From Gnetum montanum (taxonomy: Eukaryota; Streptophyta; Gnetopsida; Gnetales; Gnetaceae), in assembly GCA_015680685.1 (NCBI GenBank), contig MNCI01009462.1:144867-178281 (forward strand): a DNA stretch of 33,415 nt. Direction: 5' to 3'. Shown one piece after another: positions 9,697 to 22,206 of the stretch (its first letter is position 1; every line of letters starts with the position of its first letter). Both the position numbers and the translations under genes were made by a program. Below the pieces are notes generated by a model. It saw only the letters and a list, made by a program, of their open reading frames with translations. It did not search any database and had not been told where the DNA came from.

Positions 9697-10295
9697 GGGA
9701 CTCTATGAGTAGGATGATGTCAAATGAGGAAGGAATGCACTCTCATCCATCCTTGTGGATTAATTCAAAGTCCCATTTTGCCTTCATGTCAAGGTGATCC
9801 ACAAGTGACCCTGCTTGGATCTTTGCACATATAAAGTTGTATTGTTCATTGCTGAGCATGGAATACTCTTGTTGGATGGTAAAGGTGTTAAGTGCATTTG
9901 ACATTGATGGCAAAGGCTAATCTAGATTGATGGTCATAGATCAAGTTGTGAAAGGGAGAGCTACAAGTTGCTAGTTGTAGAGTACTATGGACGACACTAA
10001 AATTGACTCTGTTTTAGCTAACACCACTAACTACGCTCTCCATGGACTATGCTCTCTACATTGAGAGCTAACTATGCTCTCCGGACTATGCTTTCTACGC
10101 TAAGAGCTAACTATGCTATCTACGTTGAGAGAATGGAGACTTAGAAAAAATAGTGGAAAGAAGTATGATTTGGGTTGCTATGTGGGGTCCTAGGGGGATT
10201 GACTACGGGGTCCAATCTACATCGACAACTTGATAGAAAACTACGATGTAGATAGCATGCAAGATAACCACAACATAGTCTAAAAAAGTGGTTTA
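9697..10295 (-). other. Untranslated leader of the minus-strand element
   Basis: It lies between the primer-binding site and gag and holds no coding motif. At about 10027-10133 the LTR hairpin motif recurs several times in a row (CTAACTACGCTCTCC, GACTATGCTCTCTAC, GAGCTAACTATGCT, and CTACGTTGAGAG). The repeat is thus not confined to the LTRs. Confidence 0.45.
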
Positions 10296-10313
10296 GCCCT
10301 CCTTCTAGCGCCA
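10296..10313 (-). promoter_or_regulatory. Primer-binding site
   Basis: On the minus strand TGGCGCTAGAAGGAGGGC lies 14 bp inside the right LTR edge. It starts with TGG, complementary to the CCA end of a tRNA, as expected of minus-strand primers. I do not assign the tRNA with confidence. Confidence 0.65.
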
Positions 10314-10327
10314 AAAACTATAACAAC

Positions 10328-11877
10328 TGAAAACGTTGATGGATGGAACACTAAGGGATTCATGGGTGCATAGCCTAATCCCAAGTTTGTGCAAGGGCCT
10401 ACTACAGGTAGAGATGGGGTGCCTTGAATGATCTTGTCGATCGAATAGGAACTTTACCAAATGTAATCAAGGTGCAGTGTTGTTAGCCACAATGCTAATG
10501 TGAAATGGTGCTAAGTGTGTAACCAATGTTTGTGGTGTTAATGGTGTTGACGGTGTCAGTGGTATCAATGGTGTCAAGCGTAGTCATGGATGCCTAAGAG
10601 GGGCAAGCATAGTCAAGGGTTTCGACAAAAATGAGGGTGCTAATGTGTGGAGATTGTTGCCTAAGTGTAGTTGTAATGTAACTACATGTTAAAAATAGTG
10701 AAAATGCAAAGAAAGTGCAAAAAATGCAAGAGAGAGAAACAAAAAACCACCCCAAATGGGGTGCATACTTAACACCAAAAGGGATTAGAGGGTACACGAG
10801 GTATAACAGGCATAGTGCAAAGCATAGTCACAGTCTCAAAGGTGTCTGGCCATGAAAACTAGCACTCACTGAGGTGTCTACATTTGTTAGGTTGGCTATC
10901 ACAGTGTATCATGGGTTGTGGTGTTCTATTGGGCTACAGTGGGGCTATGGTCACCTACAAATTCACGAAATGCTAATCAAAAAATTTTTCCAACCCTTGA
11001 TTTGCTAAAATGCCAACCCAAATTTTTGCCAACCCCTAAAACATTGAGGGCAGTGGCATTTATAGGGCTAGGTATAGCATGAACTATAGAGTGACTACCA
11101 TGTGGCAAAGGAGACAATTCAGACTATGCTCTCATCCAACTACACTCTCCACTAAGACTAGTAGGATCAAGCATAGTTACAATTTTGGGCAAGAGGGGAT
11201 GCAAGAGAGAGAAAGATTTCGCCAACTACACTTGTTGAGGGTGAGTTAACTACATTGGTGTGTTGTTGTGCTATGGAGGCTGCTGAAGGCTATTCTGGTT
11301 GACTACGCTCTGGACTAGGGGAGAGTGTAGTTCCATACTTAAAATATTTTTGTAGAAAAAGTCGCTATGTGCTAACAATGCTCTCCACCAAAGGCTAACT
11401 ACACTTTTAACTGGGGATGAGCGTAGACCTAGCACTTGTCAAAACTTGTAGAAACTGGCTTCTAGTTGACTACACTTCACTATGCTCTAGGTTGGTGGAG
11501 AGTGCAGTCTCAACACTCAGAAAAATCTACAAAAAATTGGGCCTTCATGCTGACTATGCTCTCCATGAGAGGCTAACTATGCTTTGGGGCAGTGGAGAGC
11601 GTAGTCCCAGCACTTAAAAAAATTTGCAGCTTCTGACTTTATGATGACACTCGGCAAAAATTGCAAAACTGGCCTTTGTGTTGGCTATTGTCTACTCGAG
11701 ACGCTGACTATGCTCTAAGGCAATGGAGAGTGTAGTCTCAACACTTAGAAAAATATGCAGAAATTGCACCTTCATGCTAACTATGCTTGACTACGCTCTG
11801 GAGTAGTGGAGAGCATAGTCTCAACACTTAGAAAATTTGTAGTTGAGATGTTGTAGTTCAAATTTGGTGGTGTTTCA
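10328..11877 (-). repeat. 5' LTR of the minus-strand retrotransposon
   Basis: This 1.55-kb block is homologous to 321-1901 over its whole length, starts TGAAAAC and ends GTGGTGTTTCA in plus orientation. Homology to the left copy stops just past 11877, which fixes the border. A TATA box (TATAAATG) lies on the minus strand at 11057-11064. The U3 side (about 11280-11870) contains ~100-bp hairpin-bearing sub-repeats. CpG sites in one copy are often TpG or CpA in the other. Confidence 0.85.
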
Positions 11878-12660
11878 TATTTTATTCTAAGAGTAATGAA
11901 TATCTAATCCCAACTTACCACATGCATCCTAAACTTATGCATTCATTACCAAAATTACCAAACATTACACTACTAGGTAAATCAAGTAATAATACTACTA
12001 GAATTACCAATTGATTATGTGTTTATGCTTGAAGTTAGTTGTACTCATTCTACCAAGTCATTAATATGTGTGGGAAAGTAAATCATTAACCTAAATTGCA
12101 TTGGAAAGTAAATAACATGGGAAAGTAAATTTAAACTAAGTCAAGGTGTTGCAATGAAAGAGAATCAATCTTGATCTTTGTTACCATTCATTTAATATAT
12201 TTAAGTACATTCCACTCAAATAACAACTTTAGACAATTTACTTAGAAGCATTGTATGGGCACTCATTAATTGCTTCTAAGAATATGAAATAATACTACAA
12301 GAGTTTTACCTATGACATTAATGAATGTCATTAATGTGGTAAGTGAGAAGCATTTATAAGCAAAATTGGATACTACAACACCACATTTGTGACATCATAG
12401 GTTGGCCTACAATATTGTAGATGTCTAATTACTATTTATCAATAGCCAAGAAAATACTTAGGTAGAATGTAAAGGTATTTGACTTAAACTAACAATCTCT
12501 AGATTTTATTATATTTGTTAGACGATGAACTAACTAATTGAACTATCTCTCATTAGCAAAATGTTTGGGACTCATGCTTAAGGACAAGGAAATTTTACAT
12601 AAATAGATTTGACGATGATTTAATATAGTGCTATTTATGATGGGTTGAATATGAAGATTT
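11878..12660. other. AT-rich stretch without a gene
   Basis: No coding frame, RNA gene or repeat is recognised. It begins with TATTTTAT, matching the left flank of the retrotransposon, so it is probably the target sequence. Confidence 0.4.
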
Positions 12661-12664
12661 AGGG

Positions 12665-12821
12665 GTGTTAAAACCCAAAATAAGTGAAACATAGGTACAC
12701 CCGAAAATATATAATCCAATTAGAACTTTATATAACTCAGTATTGCCCACTAGAATTGAACCCATGACCTAGAGCTTTCAAATCAAGTGCCTTACCACTA
12801 GGTTAACAACTCAATGTTAGG
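12665..12821 (-). repeat. tRNA-derived SINE, copy 1
   Basis: Read on the minus strand it carries a pol III A-box-like sequence (TAACCTAGTGGTAAGG) and a B-box-like sequence (GGGTTCAATTC at about 12750), then a tail ending CACTTATTTTGGG. It is homologous over its full length to 13532-13693 and 14199-14350. No long target-site duplication is visible, so it is likely older than the other two. Confidence 0.7.
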
Positions 12822-13145
12822 TGGGTGAAATTTTGGTGATGATTTATTATAGGTTATTATTATTTTAGAATTAAAATTGATGGATGGACTAATATTACAA
12901 AAGAAGATTTGCTATGTTACCTCTATAACCAAAATATTTTTGGGTATGAATATCATGTGTCTCTAGAATGTATAAAACAAGGCATATTTGAACTAAATAA
13001 AATGTTACTATCATAATTTTATTACTTTGTTTCAAACTTGTTCACATTTATTTACTAACTTTGTTGAAAAAGTTTTTAAATTGCATTCCATGTATATTCA
13101 TCTCTTGCATAGATCTCTAAAGTCTTGGTAAAGTGTTATAATGTA
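12822..13145. other. AT-rich stretch without a gene
   Basis: Nothing is recognised between the first SINE copy and the next SINE-like block. Confidence 0.35.
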
Positions 13146-13152
13146 CATTCCT

Positions 13153-13323
13153 TTGTTAATGATACGTTGTTTAAGTGATTAGCTCATTGTCTTGTTAGAT
13201 AAGAAGTTTCTAGTTCAAATTATACTTGAGACCTTGTTATATTTCTATATAATTCTTCTAAAGTATTTTGTTGGTTATATGTCTTATGGTGTACCGCTTC
13301 TCCTCCCCCTTAAAAAAAAAGAG
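13153..13323 (+). repeat. Possible older or different tRNA-like SINE with A tail
   Basis: GTTTAAGTGATTAGCTC resembles a tRNA A-box region, and TCTAGTTCAAATT a degraded B box with about the right spacing. The block ends CCCCCTT plus a run of nine A (13313-13321). CATTCCT occurs on both sides (13146-13152 and 13324-13330) as a possible 7-bp duplication. Its 3' part (GGTGTACC near 13290) resembles the nearby SINE family. Tentative. Confidence 0.4.
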
Positions 13324-13531
13324 CATTCCTCTAGCATTTATTTTCTCAAGGAATAATATGTAAGGATTAGACATTTTGTATTTTTGGCCAAGAGTCTACG
13401 TGAATAAGGAAGAGGGTTCCCTTATCACTATAAGGAAAATACTTTTTTGATCATAATACCAAGGGGGATAAGGATTATTAATATTAGAGATTTTATGTAT
13501 TTTCTCAAGCTCAAAATGTAAGGTCTATATT

Positions 13532-13693
13532 GACATTGAGGTGTTGGCCTAGTGGTAAGACACTTGATTTGGAAGCTTTAGGTCCTAGGTTCGATTTTGG
13601 TTGGCAAAGTTGAGTTATATAAAGTTCTAATTGGACTATATATCTTGGGGTGTACCTACATTTCACTTATTTCAAGTTCCAACATGCATCAAA
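13532..13693 (+). repeat. tRNA-derived SINE, copy 2, with 13-bp target-site duplication
   Basis: The A box (TTGGCCTAGTGGTAAGACAC at 13544-13563) and the B box (AGGTTCGATTTTGG at about 13589-13602) have normal pol III internal-promoter spacing. The body is 162 bp, with the 3' part TGGGGTGTACCTACATTTCA. TAAGGTCTATATT repeats exactly at 13519-13531 and 13694-13706, which fixes both ends of the insertion. The element encodes no protein and would need LINE enzymes to move. Confidence 0.88.
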
Positions 13694-14013
13694 TAAGGTC
13701 TATATTATGTAACATCGTAAATATTTGTATACATCATCATAGTGTACAACACCATCATGTTGTTGGTAAAATATATTGCTTGTTATAAGTAATTTTATTA
13801 TTTGCATTACTTTATTAATGTTGACTAATCATTGTATCTATTTGATTTATTGGCATGATTGCTCTTTCGTATCTATATGTGTGTTGATTTTGGTGCAACA
13901 TATACAAGTAACAATAACATAGAGGTAGAGGAACCTTGTATATTGAGATTTATCTCTATTTATACATTTTAAATGTTCATGTAAACTTAAATGATCAACA
14001 CCATAGGCCTCAC

Positions 14014-14139
14014 GGTGTGTTATAATTTCAATAAGTTCTTTACTTCTTAGAGTCATCAAATTATGTGTGTTTTGCCCTCATGGTGTGTTATAATTTCAAT
14101 AAGTTCTTTACTTCTTAGAGTCATCAAATTATGTGTGTT
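14014..14139. repeat. 68-bp tandem duplication
   Basis: A 58-bp identical block (14014-14071 and 14082-14139, starting GGTGTGTTATAATTTC) repeats with a 68-bp period. The perfect match marks a recent local event in an otherwise diverged region. Confidence 0.9.
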
Positions 14140-14198
14140 ATCCTTAGACCTAGTCATCTAAACATCACAAAACTTTATAGTTAGAACCCTAAAGAATG

Positions 14199-14350
14199 GG
14201 AGGTGTTGGAAATTAAAATAAGTGAAACGTAGGTACATTCGAAGACATATAGTCCAATTAGAACTTTATGTAACCCAACATTGCCCATCGGAATTAAACC
14301 CATGACTTGGAGCTTCCAAATCAAGTGTCTTACCACTAGGCTAACAACTC
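14199..14350 (-). repeat. tRNA-derived SINE, copy 3, with 22-bp target-site duplication
   Basis: On the minus strand it has the A box TAGCCTAGTGGTAAGACAC, the B-box region (GGGTTTAATTCC, near 14290-14301) and the same tail block (GTACCTACGTTTCACTTATT). The flanks 14177-14198 and 14351-14372 (starting ATAGTTAGAACCC) are identical over 22 bp. The long duplication is typical of LINE-type target-primed insertion. Confidence 0.88.
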
Positions 14351-14372
14351 ATAGTTAGAACCCTAAAGAATG

Positions 14373-14725
14373 ACTATAAGTACAACTCAAAATATATAGC
14401 TAATAAGATACAAAGAACTATAAAGCAATATAATAATGTCATTTTAAGTGTAACTTGACTTGACAACATATTACCAAACAAGACAATAAGCTAACTACTA
14501 AAGAGAAGCTTCCTATTACAAGAAATCATATACATTAATGATGTTATCTGTTCTCTTTCCTTTTCTTCCCCAAGTTTTTGTCTAGCCTCCCACTTGGACA
14601 TTTTCCAGGTCCTAGGTATTAGACCAACTTACTTTTTTTTTTTTTTTAATTGGGCACCATCAATTAAAACAAATCATAGAAAAAGAACCTCTTTACTAAA
14701 ATATAAATATATAGCAAAACTCATT
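14373..14725. other. AT-rich stretch without a gene
   Basis: No feature is recognised. It has a T run at about 14632-14647 and TATAAATATATA at 14702-14713. The latter is ~540 bp ahead of the RPT4 start codon, so I do not call it the gene's TATA box. Confidence 0.35.
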
Positions 14726-14830
14726 GATTGTAAGTTAGCCTAGTGATATAGGTTTTGGCGTAGGAACCCTAAGTCACAAGTTCAATTTCACTGTATAACA
14801 TTAAATTATAAACTAGGCTTACCAGTAATA
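14726..14830 (+). repeat. Degraded SINE-like block
   Basis: GTAAGTTAGCCTAGTGATATAG resembles the A box of the neighbouring SINE family, and CACAAGTTCAATTTC a B box ~40 bp downstream. The 3' tail block of the family is not recognisable. This is probably an old or truncated copy. Confidence 0.4.
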
Positions 14831-14889
14831 TTACTTTTCTTAAGAGTATCTCTTTTGAATTGCCTATTTTGATTTTTTTCGTTTTAAGC

Positions 14890-15249
14890 TTTCATCCTAG
14901 AAGGTGCAAAAAGCTTTTGTCTTGTTGCAGGTGATTGGGTCATCTCGCAACTTTAGACTCTGTTAAGGCTTTGGTTTTAAGGTTTTCTTCTCCAGTTTGC
15001 AGCTGACCTTAGCAAACCCACCCCTGTAGAATAGATTCTTGCTTACCCAAGCAGTTTTATCATTTTCTATGTCAGTAAAGAAACGAGATCAGAAGCTTAG
15101 TTAGGGTTGAAACAGAATCACGGGGACGCACATAACTCGCTGGGATTGCAGAGAACCGCCTTTTCACAGTACTAACAGAGAGGGTTTTTATTTTCTGAAT
15201 TCAAACCTGCGCATCCAGATTCAGCTGCACAATCCTGCCGTTGGCACAG
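14890..15249 (+). promoter_or_regulatory. RPT4 promoter and 5' untranslated region
   Basis: The composition shifts from AT-rich to mixed, with CpG sites appearing from about 15120. No convincing TATA box was found within 100 bp. An in-frame TGA at 15196-15198 precedes the chosen ATG, so the start codon at 15250 is the first in its frame. The transcription start cannot be placed from sequence alone. Confidence 0.5.
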
Positions 15250-17557
<2,308 letters not shown>

Positions 17558-17975
17558 TGCAAGGACATTCTGCAAATGTAGAATCAAATATTGGATGTAG
17601 AATTTTCATTTGTTTTTCACTTGAGAGGATTACTGAGAAAGATGCTACAACGTGACGTAGCGTGTAACTTTGAATCTCAGTTGGCTTTGTCATCAGCTTT
17701 TTATGGTTATATTCATGAAGGCATTTTATGTTTAAATCTCCAGCTTAAGATGTACTTGCCTCGGAGAATTTAGCGACTGTTTACAGTTTGTGTTGAATTT
17801 TTTGGAATATTTTATGGGCGTTTACAATGACAAGTTTCTTGTGATGACTTAATTAAAAAACATGTTAAACACAGTTTGCAGATCGGACGTGTTTCAGCTT
17901 GTAAACCATTTTGCTGTTTGTGGGTGTGTTATGTTTTTTTGGTTTTAATAAAAATTAAATTCATTATTGCAATAG
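17558..17975 (+). terminator. RPT4 3' untranslated region with poly(A) signal
   Basis: AATAAA at 17947-17952 follows T-rich sequence ~390 bp after the stop codon. A second AATAAA at 18406-18411 could serve a longer transcript. The cleavage site itself cannot be seen. Confidence 0.55.
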
Positions 17976-18704
17976 TGGAACCTATTTATTAGAGTGTGAG
18001 GGCATGGCTTGCCGGTGTGGTGAAAGGTGTATGAAGCGTGAGAGCTAGTAAGTCTGTGACCCTTGGGCATACAGATACTGATTTTAACATACTCAACTCA
18101 CAAGTTACCAATTGAGATGCTACCTCATTCCTACGATATGAGAAACTCAACAGCAAAAGTAGAACTGAGCGAACCTTCCATTTCAATACCTGTTATTTTT
18201 ATTTTTGCAGAGCTACTTGGCTTGCATCCACAAAGATCGGATCCTAAAAGATTAGCACCGATGAAGAAAAAGTAACAGCAAGGGCTGATTATGATATACA
18301 AGATTTAATTTAAGGGTATCTCAAATTGGAATGTAAATGTTGTGAAGCGGTGCAGAGCATCTGAAGGTTTGGAATATTTGATGGGATTGTCTATCTTTAA
18401 AACTTAATAAACATTCATTTATTATAGTATTTTAAACAAAGAGAATTTTGGCCATACAGAATTTAAAGGTTTTCATGCAAGTTCTGAAGTTCTTAAGCAA
18501 CGTGTGCTATTAATTTTATCATCATCATTATTGTAGGATTCGCATCAGGATTAACTCTATTGTATCAACGAAACGTTGTTTATTTTGCCATTTGAAAACA
18601 AAGGTTTTGCCATTTGAAATATGGTTTAAATAAATATGACTGTTCATTTACATGCTACTTATAACGGAAGGGCCTGGTTGCCTTGTGAAACGATCAAAGG
18701 TCTT
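17976..18704. other. Intergenic stretch downstream of RPT4
   Basis: No gene is recognised. TTTTTATTTTTGCAG at about 18196-18210 resembles a splice acceptor and is followed by an AATAAA at 18406. An alternative 3' exon is conceivable, but no donor links it to RPT4. Confidence 0.3.
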
Positions 18705-18832
18705 AGTCTAAAGAAGCTAGTCTCCAAGGATTCATTTACACATTATGGATTGATATGGGTAAAGAACTAGTTTAAAGAAGCTAGTCTTCAAGGATTCATT
18801 TACACATCATGGATTGATATGGGTAAAGAACT
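18705..18832. repeat. 64-bp tandem duplication
   Basis: 18705-18768 and 18769-18832 are near-identical copies (AAAGAAGCTAGTCT, AAGGATTCATTTACACAT, GGATTGATATGGGTAAAGAA) with only a few differences. A partial third copy begins AGTCTTGAGG. Confidence 0.88.
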
Positions 18833-18849
18833 AGTCTTGAGGAAAACAA

Positions 18850-19150
18850 CAATGTTTGAAGTGAGCTACATGAACCATAGTTAAGGATAAAGAGCTTTGT
18901 GTCGAGGATGATAGCCATGTTTGAATTAAGCTACATGGAACATAGCTAACATAGGTTTGTCAACCTCAATGTTTGAGGTTAACCATGTGGAACATAGGGA
19001 AGTTGACAAGGAGGACTAACAAAATGAGGGGTTTGATGAAGCGAGGAAGAGTCAATATAGTTTACTTATAAGAAACTAAGTGGAAGGGAGTGAATGCTAG
19101 AGTTAGTTTAGTCCACACCTATAATAATCTAAGTGGAAGGGAGAGAGAGT
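18850..19150. repeat. Short diverged direct repeats
   Basis: Three related segments (around 18855, 18920 and 18970) share 'ATGTTTGA...GTTACATGGAACATAG'-like wording. A pair at about 19070 and 19126 shares CTAAGTGGAAGGGAG. No coding capacity is seen. Confidence 0.45.
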
Positions 19151-19319
19151 TATTGGTGAAGGTTTTAAGCTCTTTTCTTGTGGAGAAAGACAACTTTTGA
19201 AATGGAGTAGAGATGGTTTTGGTTGGGTGGCCAATTACCAATTTTTTTGTCATAGAAAATAAATATCATCATAATATTGGACCAAGAGATGAATTTTTAC
19301 ACAAGAATTATTATGGTTT

Positions 19320-19499
19320 TATGAGAAATTAGGAACAAAAGGAGAAAAATCTATTTATAAATTGGCAAAAATTAGAAACAAGTAATGGAAGGACATTGAT
19401 AATGTGAAATGCATTAAGGAAGCAGATCAAAGAAACTTGGTGAAAGACAATGAAATTTTGGATAGGTGGAAAAATTATTTTAAAGAATTATTAAATAAA
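19320..19499 (+). pseudogene. LINE reverse-transcriptase ORF fragment
   Basis: The frame from 19320 reads YEKLGTKGEKSIYKLAKIRN, a stop (19383-19385), then KDIDNVKCIKEADQRNLVKD and NEILDRWKNYFKELLNK. This matches the linker between endonuclease and reverse transcriptase in plant LINE-type ORF2 ('YxxLxTKEGEKxIYKLAKxRxRKxxD', 'VxDEDGxxLVxExEILxRWxxYFxxL'). Only ~60 codons survive, with sequence breaking at both ends. The LINE family gives the enzymes that SINEs depend on, but no link to the nearby SINEs is shown. Confidence 0.72.
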
Positions 19500-21589
19500 T
19501 AATTCCCAAGAGAAGATATCCAAAGTTGTTAAAGCTAATGATGAACTTTCCTATTCCTTCTCTTATTGTTGGTGTAGCTCTTGTACCTTTTATTCTTTCA
19601 ATCCTTATTTTTTTGCCTACCTTTACTTTTGCATATTCAGTGTCAATGAGTGGGAATCTCTCATCAGGCATGACCTCTTTTGGATCTTGGAGCTTCAATG
19701 AGAAGTAGTTTTCTTTCATTAGAGCTAGATATTCTTGATGAAAATCTCTAGTCAGGGGATGATCTCTACTTTTTATCCATCTACAAATCTCAATGGTTGG
19801 TGGATCACAAGCAAAGGTTAAGGAGCTTCATAGACAAGCTTCTTTAAAATAGTTTTGGTGATTCATCCTTGGCCTGATTGACTTCTTTATTTATAGCTCT
19901 TTGTTAAACTACATTTGTCTCATCAGGTTGATGGACTTTATGAATTTTAGTAGTTGAATTTATCCTTTTCAGAGCTACTAAGAAAATCACATTATTCCTT
20001 CTATTGCTTTGTCATATTCTTTAAATGCCTTGCATTGTTAAATTTCCACAAGCTAAAATATAGGGAGAAAACTTTCTTATGCTTGTAATCATATCTTAAG
20101 AGGCTCTCCCACATTTTTCTTCCCACTTCTAAAGTTGCTAAATATAGAGATACAAATCTTGGAAGTTTATATGCTTGTCCTTCAATTACTATTAATATCT
20201 AAGTGTAATAGACGTGTAGAAAATAGCTCCATGGCATTTATTTTTGATATGATTGGCAATTTTTTGATTTATCTATGGTGGGAAAGCTCCTAAGATGACC
20301 TTAAAAAAATGAGGATATACATAGTTCAAAAGAAATTCAAAGGCTTTGACATTAAAATAGCTCTTTTGGTATATGACTAGAAAGAATTCATATCAGGGAT
20401 CTTCAGGGTGATCTCTACGTTGCTATGCATACCATGTAAAAATTGGAGTTTTCCTTTTTGTCTTTGGAATCCCACTTAATATACATTTTATTAAAAATGA
20501 ACTTAAATTTAATTGAGCCCCCGATTCATGAAACTCTACTAAGCTATGTTGCAATATATCATTCATGTATTGTATAGGGAAATTTTTTTTCTTATTTTCC
20601 AAAACTATCCAGGCTTAAATATGATAATTAGAAACAAGATTTATTTCACATCTTGAAGAAAAATTCAAACTTGAAATGAAAGCTTTGTGAGGAAACTTGA
20701 GCTCTATGGTTCTTGAAGAACATTTTGATATCCTAAGCTTTAGCAAGTTATGCTAGTAAGAGCTTGAAGACCTTCCCTATTTCTAGGTGTGGCCAAAATC
20801 TACCACTAAGTACTTCTTCATTATACCGTTGAGCTTCAACTTCTATTATATTAGGTTCAATAAGGCTATAGGCTCTTAAGCTTTTCTTATGCCAATGTTG
20901 ATGAGGCATGCTAGGCTTTTTTTGAAGCAAAGGTAATCCTTTTCATAGATGGTTTTAGCTATCAAGCAATTTATAACATCTCATATAATATTTGCCCTTG
21001 GCCTCAAACCAGGCTTGTGAAGGCCTATTTTCTCATAAACTTCTCTCAATTCCTTCATTGATTCTAAAATTTTAAACTATGTTTTTCCAATTAAGTCATG
21101 ATCTTCATCAAAGTTGAATAATTCTCTCTCTTCTTACTCTAAATCCAAGTACCCAATATCAATCCATTGTCATAGATGATATATGTTAAGCTTAAAATAT
21201 TGTAGGTAATCAGAGAAGCTAAAGGTGTTGATGTCCTAGAACTTTTGTGGTGATTCTTCTTTTTCTTTATGAGATATCTAAGTTGAAATTTGAAGATCTT
21301 CGAGGAAGATTTTTTCTAAGCTTATAATGTGACTCTTGTTATGCTTCAATGCTTGGCTCTACTTACTACTAGCTTTGTAATTCAAAATCTAGCATGGCTT
21401 CATTAATTAATACCTAAAGCTTTGTTTTTAATTTGCTTGCTTAAAGACATGCTATTTAACTAATCTTTTACCACATGTTGTATGCTTTTGAATTCAGTGA
21501 GCTACTTTATTGATACTATAAATGAGTATAGGCTTTGGCTTTGGTACAAATCATCTTGTCTTAGTGCTTGAACCACCTTTTGTTAATCT
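19500..21589. other. AT-rich stretch without a supported gene
   Basis: Several short open frames exist on both strands, none with a recognised motif. On the minus strand about 21100-20900 gives ESMKELREVYEKIGLHKPGL and ANII-stop-DVINCLIAKTIYEK. This looks protein-like but is interrupted by stops and belongs to no family I recognise. The rest appears to be old repeat DNA. Confidence 0.35.
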
Positions 21590-21978
21590 AGCTCTGAACT
21601 ATATGCTAAAATGATCAAGAATAATTGAGCTGATGTGGCATATAATTAGAACCATTTCATAAAATTATTTTTTGGTTTTACTTACTTTAACTAAATAGGA
21701 TCTTTTAATCTTCATTCCATTAATGTTAACATGGCAATTGAAGCTCAAATCATTATGTAGAAATAATCCTAAGCTTGCTTCATAATTAGTTTTAAGTCGA
21801 TGCTAATGTGAAGCTCAATGTCCTAATATGCAATTATCTGCTTTCGAACTTGATTATTCTAAAGAATTTATAGGCATTTCATAGAACCAATTTTTGGTTT
21901 TACAAGACTTCTACTTATGTGGCTCTTTATTAAGCTTCAATAACTTTTAATTACCTTCTTATTGATTTATGACCTATT
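21590..21978. repeat. Left part of the ~80-bp inverted-arm repeat array
   Basis: Units such as GAGCTGATGTGGCATATAAT followed by TAGAACCATTTC, and CATAGAACCAATTTTTGG followed by TTTTACAAGACTTC, match the array that resumes at 22640. The solo LTR at 21984 interrupts it. Confidence 0.6.
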
Positions 21979-22086
21979 GAGCTTGATGAGTGGCGAGGTA
22001 CCCCTACACTCAACCATACGAAACGAGCATAGCATGCGCGATCTGGTCNAATCAACTGTACACATCTTGGACCTCGTGCACGACTA

Positions 22087-22206
22087 CCACTAGGATTACC
22101 AAGCGTAGATCCTAGGTATGCCACTGGGATTGCCAAGTGCAGATCCCAGATACGCCACTGGGTTACCAAACGTAGATCCTAGATACCCCACTGGGCTACC
22201 AAGTAG
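22087..22206. repeat. 34-bp tandem repeat inside the solo LTR (about 3.5 copies)
   Basis: Units at 22087-22120, 22121-22154, 22155-22187 and a partial 22188-22206 share CCACTGGGWTTACCAAG and CGTAGATCCTAGATAC. The sister LTR at 29814-30677 appears to hold a single unit in the matching place (about 30296-30345). Confidence 0.85.

Larger units (their letters stand above)
321..11877 (-). mobile_element. LTR retrotransposon with gag and protease but no visible pol (Ty3/gypsy-type, non-autonomous)
   Basis: Two long direct repeats (321-1901 and 10328-11877) bound an interior read on the minus strand. In order it holds a primer-binding site (10296-10313), a leader, a decayed gag (about 9700-7800), an aspartic-protease domain (about 5640-4920), a ~30-bp tandem array (4440-3147) and a polypurine tract beside the left LTR. 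In the usual gypsy order, reverse transcriptase, RNase H and integrase would follow the protease. I see no YxDD-type or integrase motif in any usable frame, so the element resembles the terminal-repeat-plus-gag class. An octamer TATTTTAT flanks both ends (307-314 and 11878-11885), but six bases separate it from the left TG. Both LTRs are diverged and the reading frames are broken, so the copy is old. The gag and protease resemble the Tat/Ogre/Athila side of Ty3/gypsy. Confidence 0.82.

Noticed and set aside
13544-13602. A genuine tRNA gene
   Set aside because: A and B boxes are present, but the acceptor and anticodon stems do not pair. The body continues into a conserved non-tRNA tail with flanking duplications, so it is a SINE.
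14702-14713. TATAAATATATA as the RPT4 TATA box
   Set aside because: It is ~540 bp before the start codon with AT-rich repeat sequence between; similar strings occur by chance throughout this region.
17989-18275. Short open frames downstream of RPT4 as a separate gene
   Set aside because: They have no recognisable motif, no splice structure and no conserved composition. They look like 3' flanking sequence.
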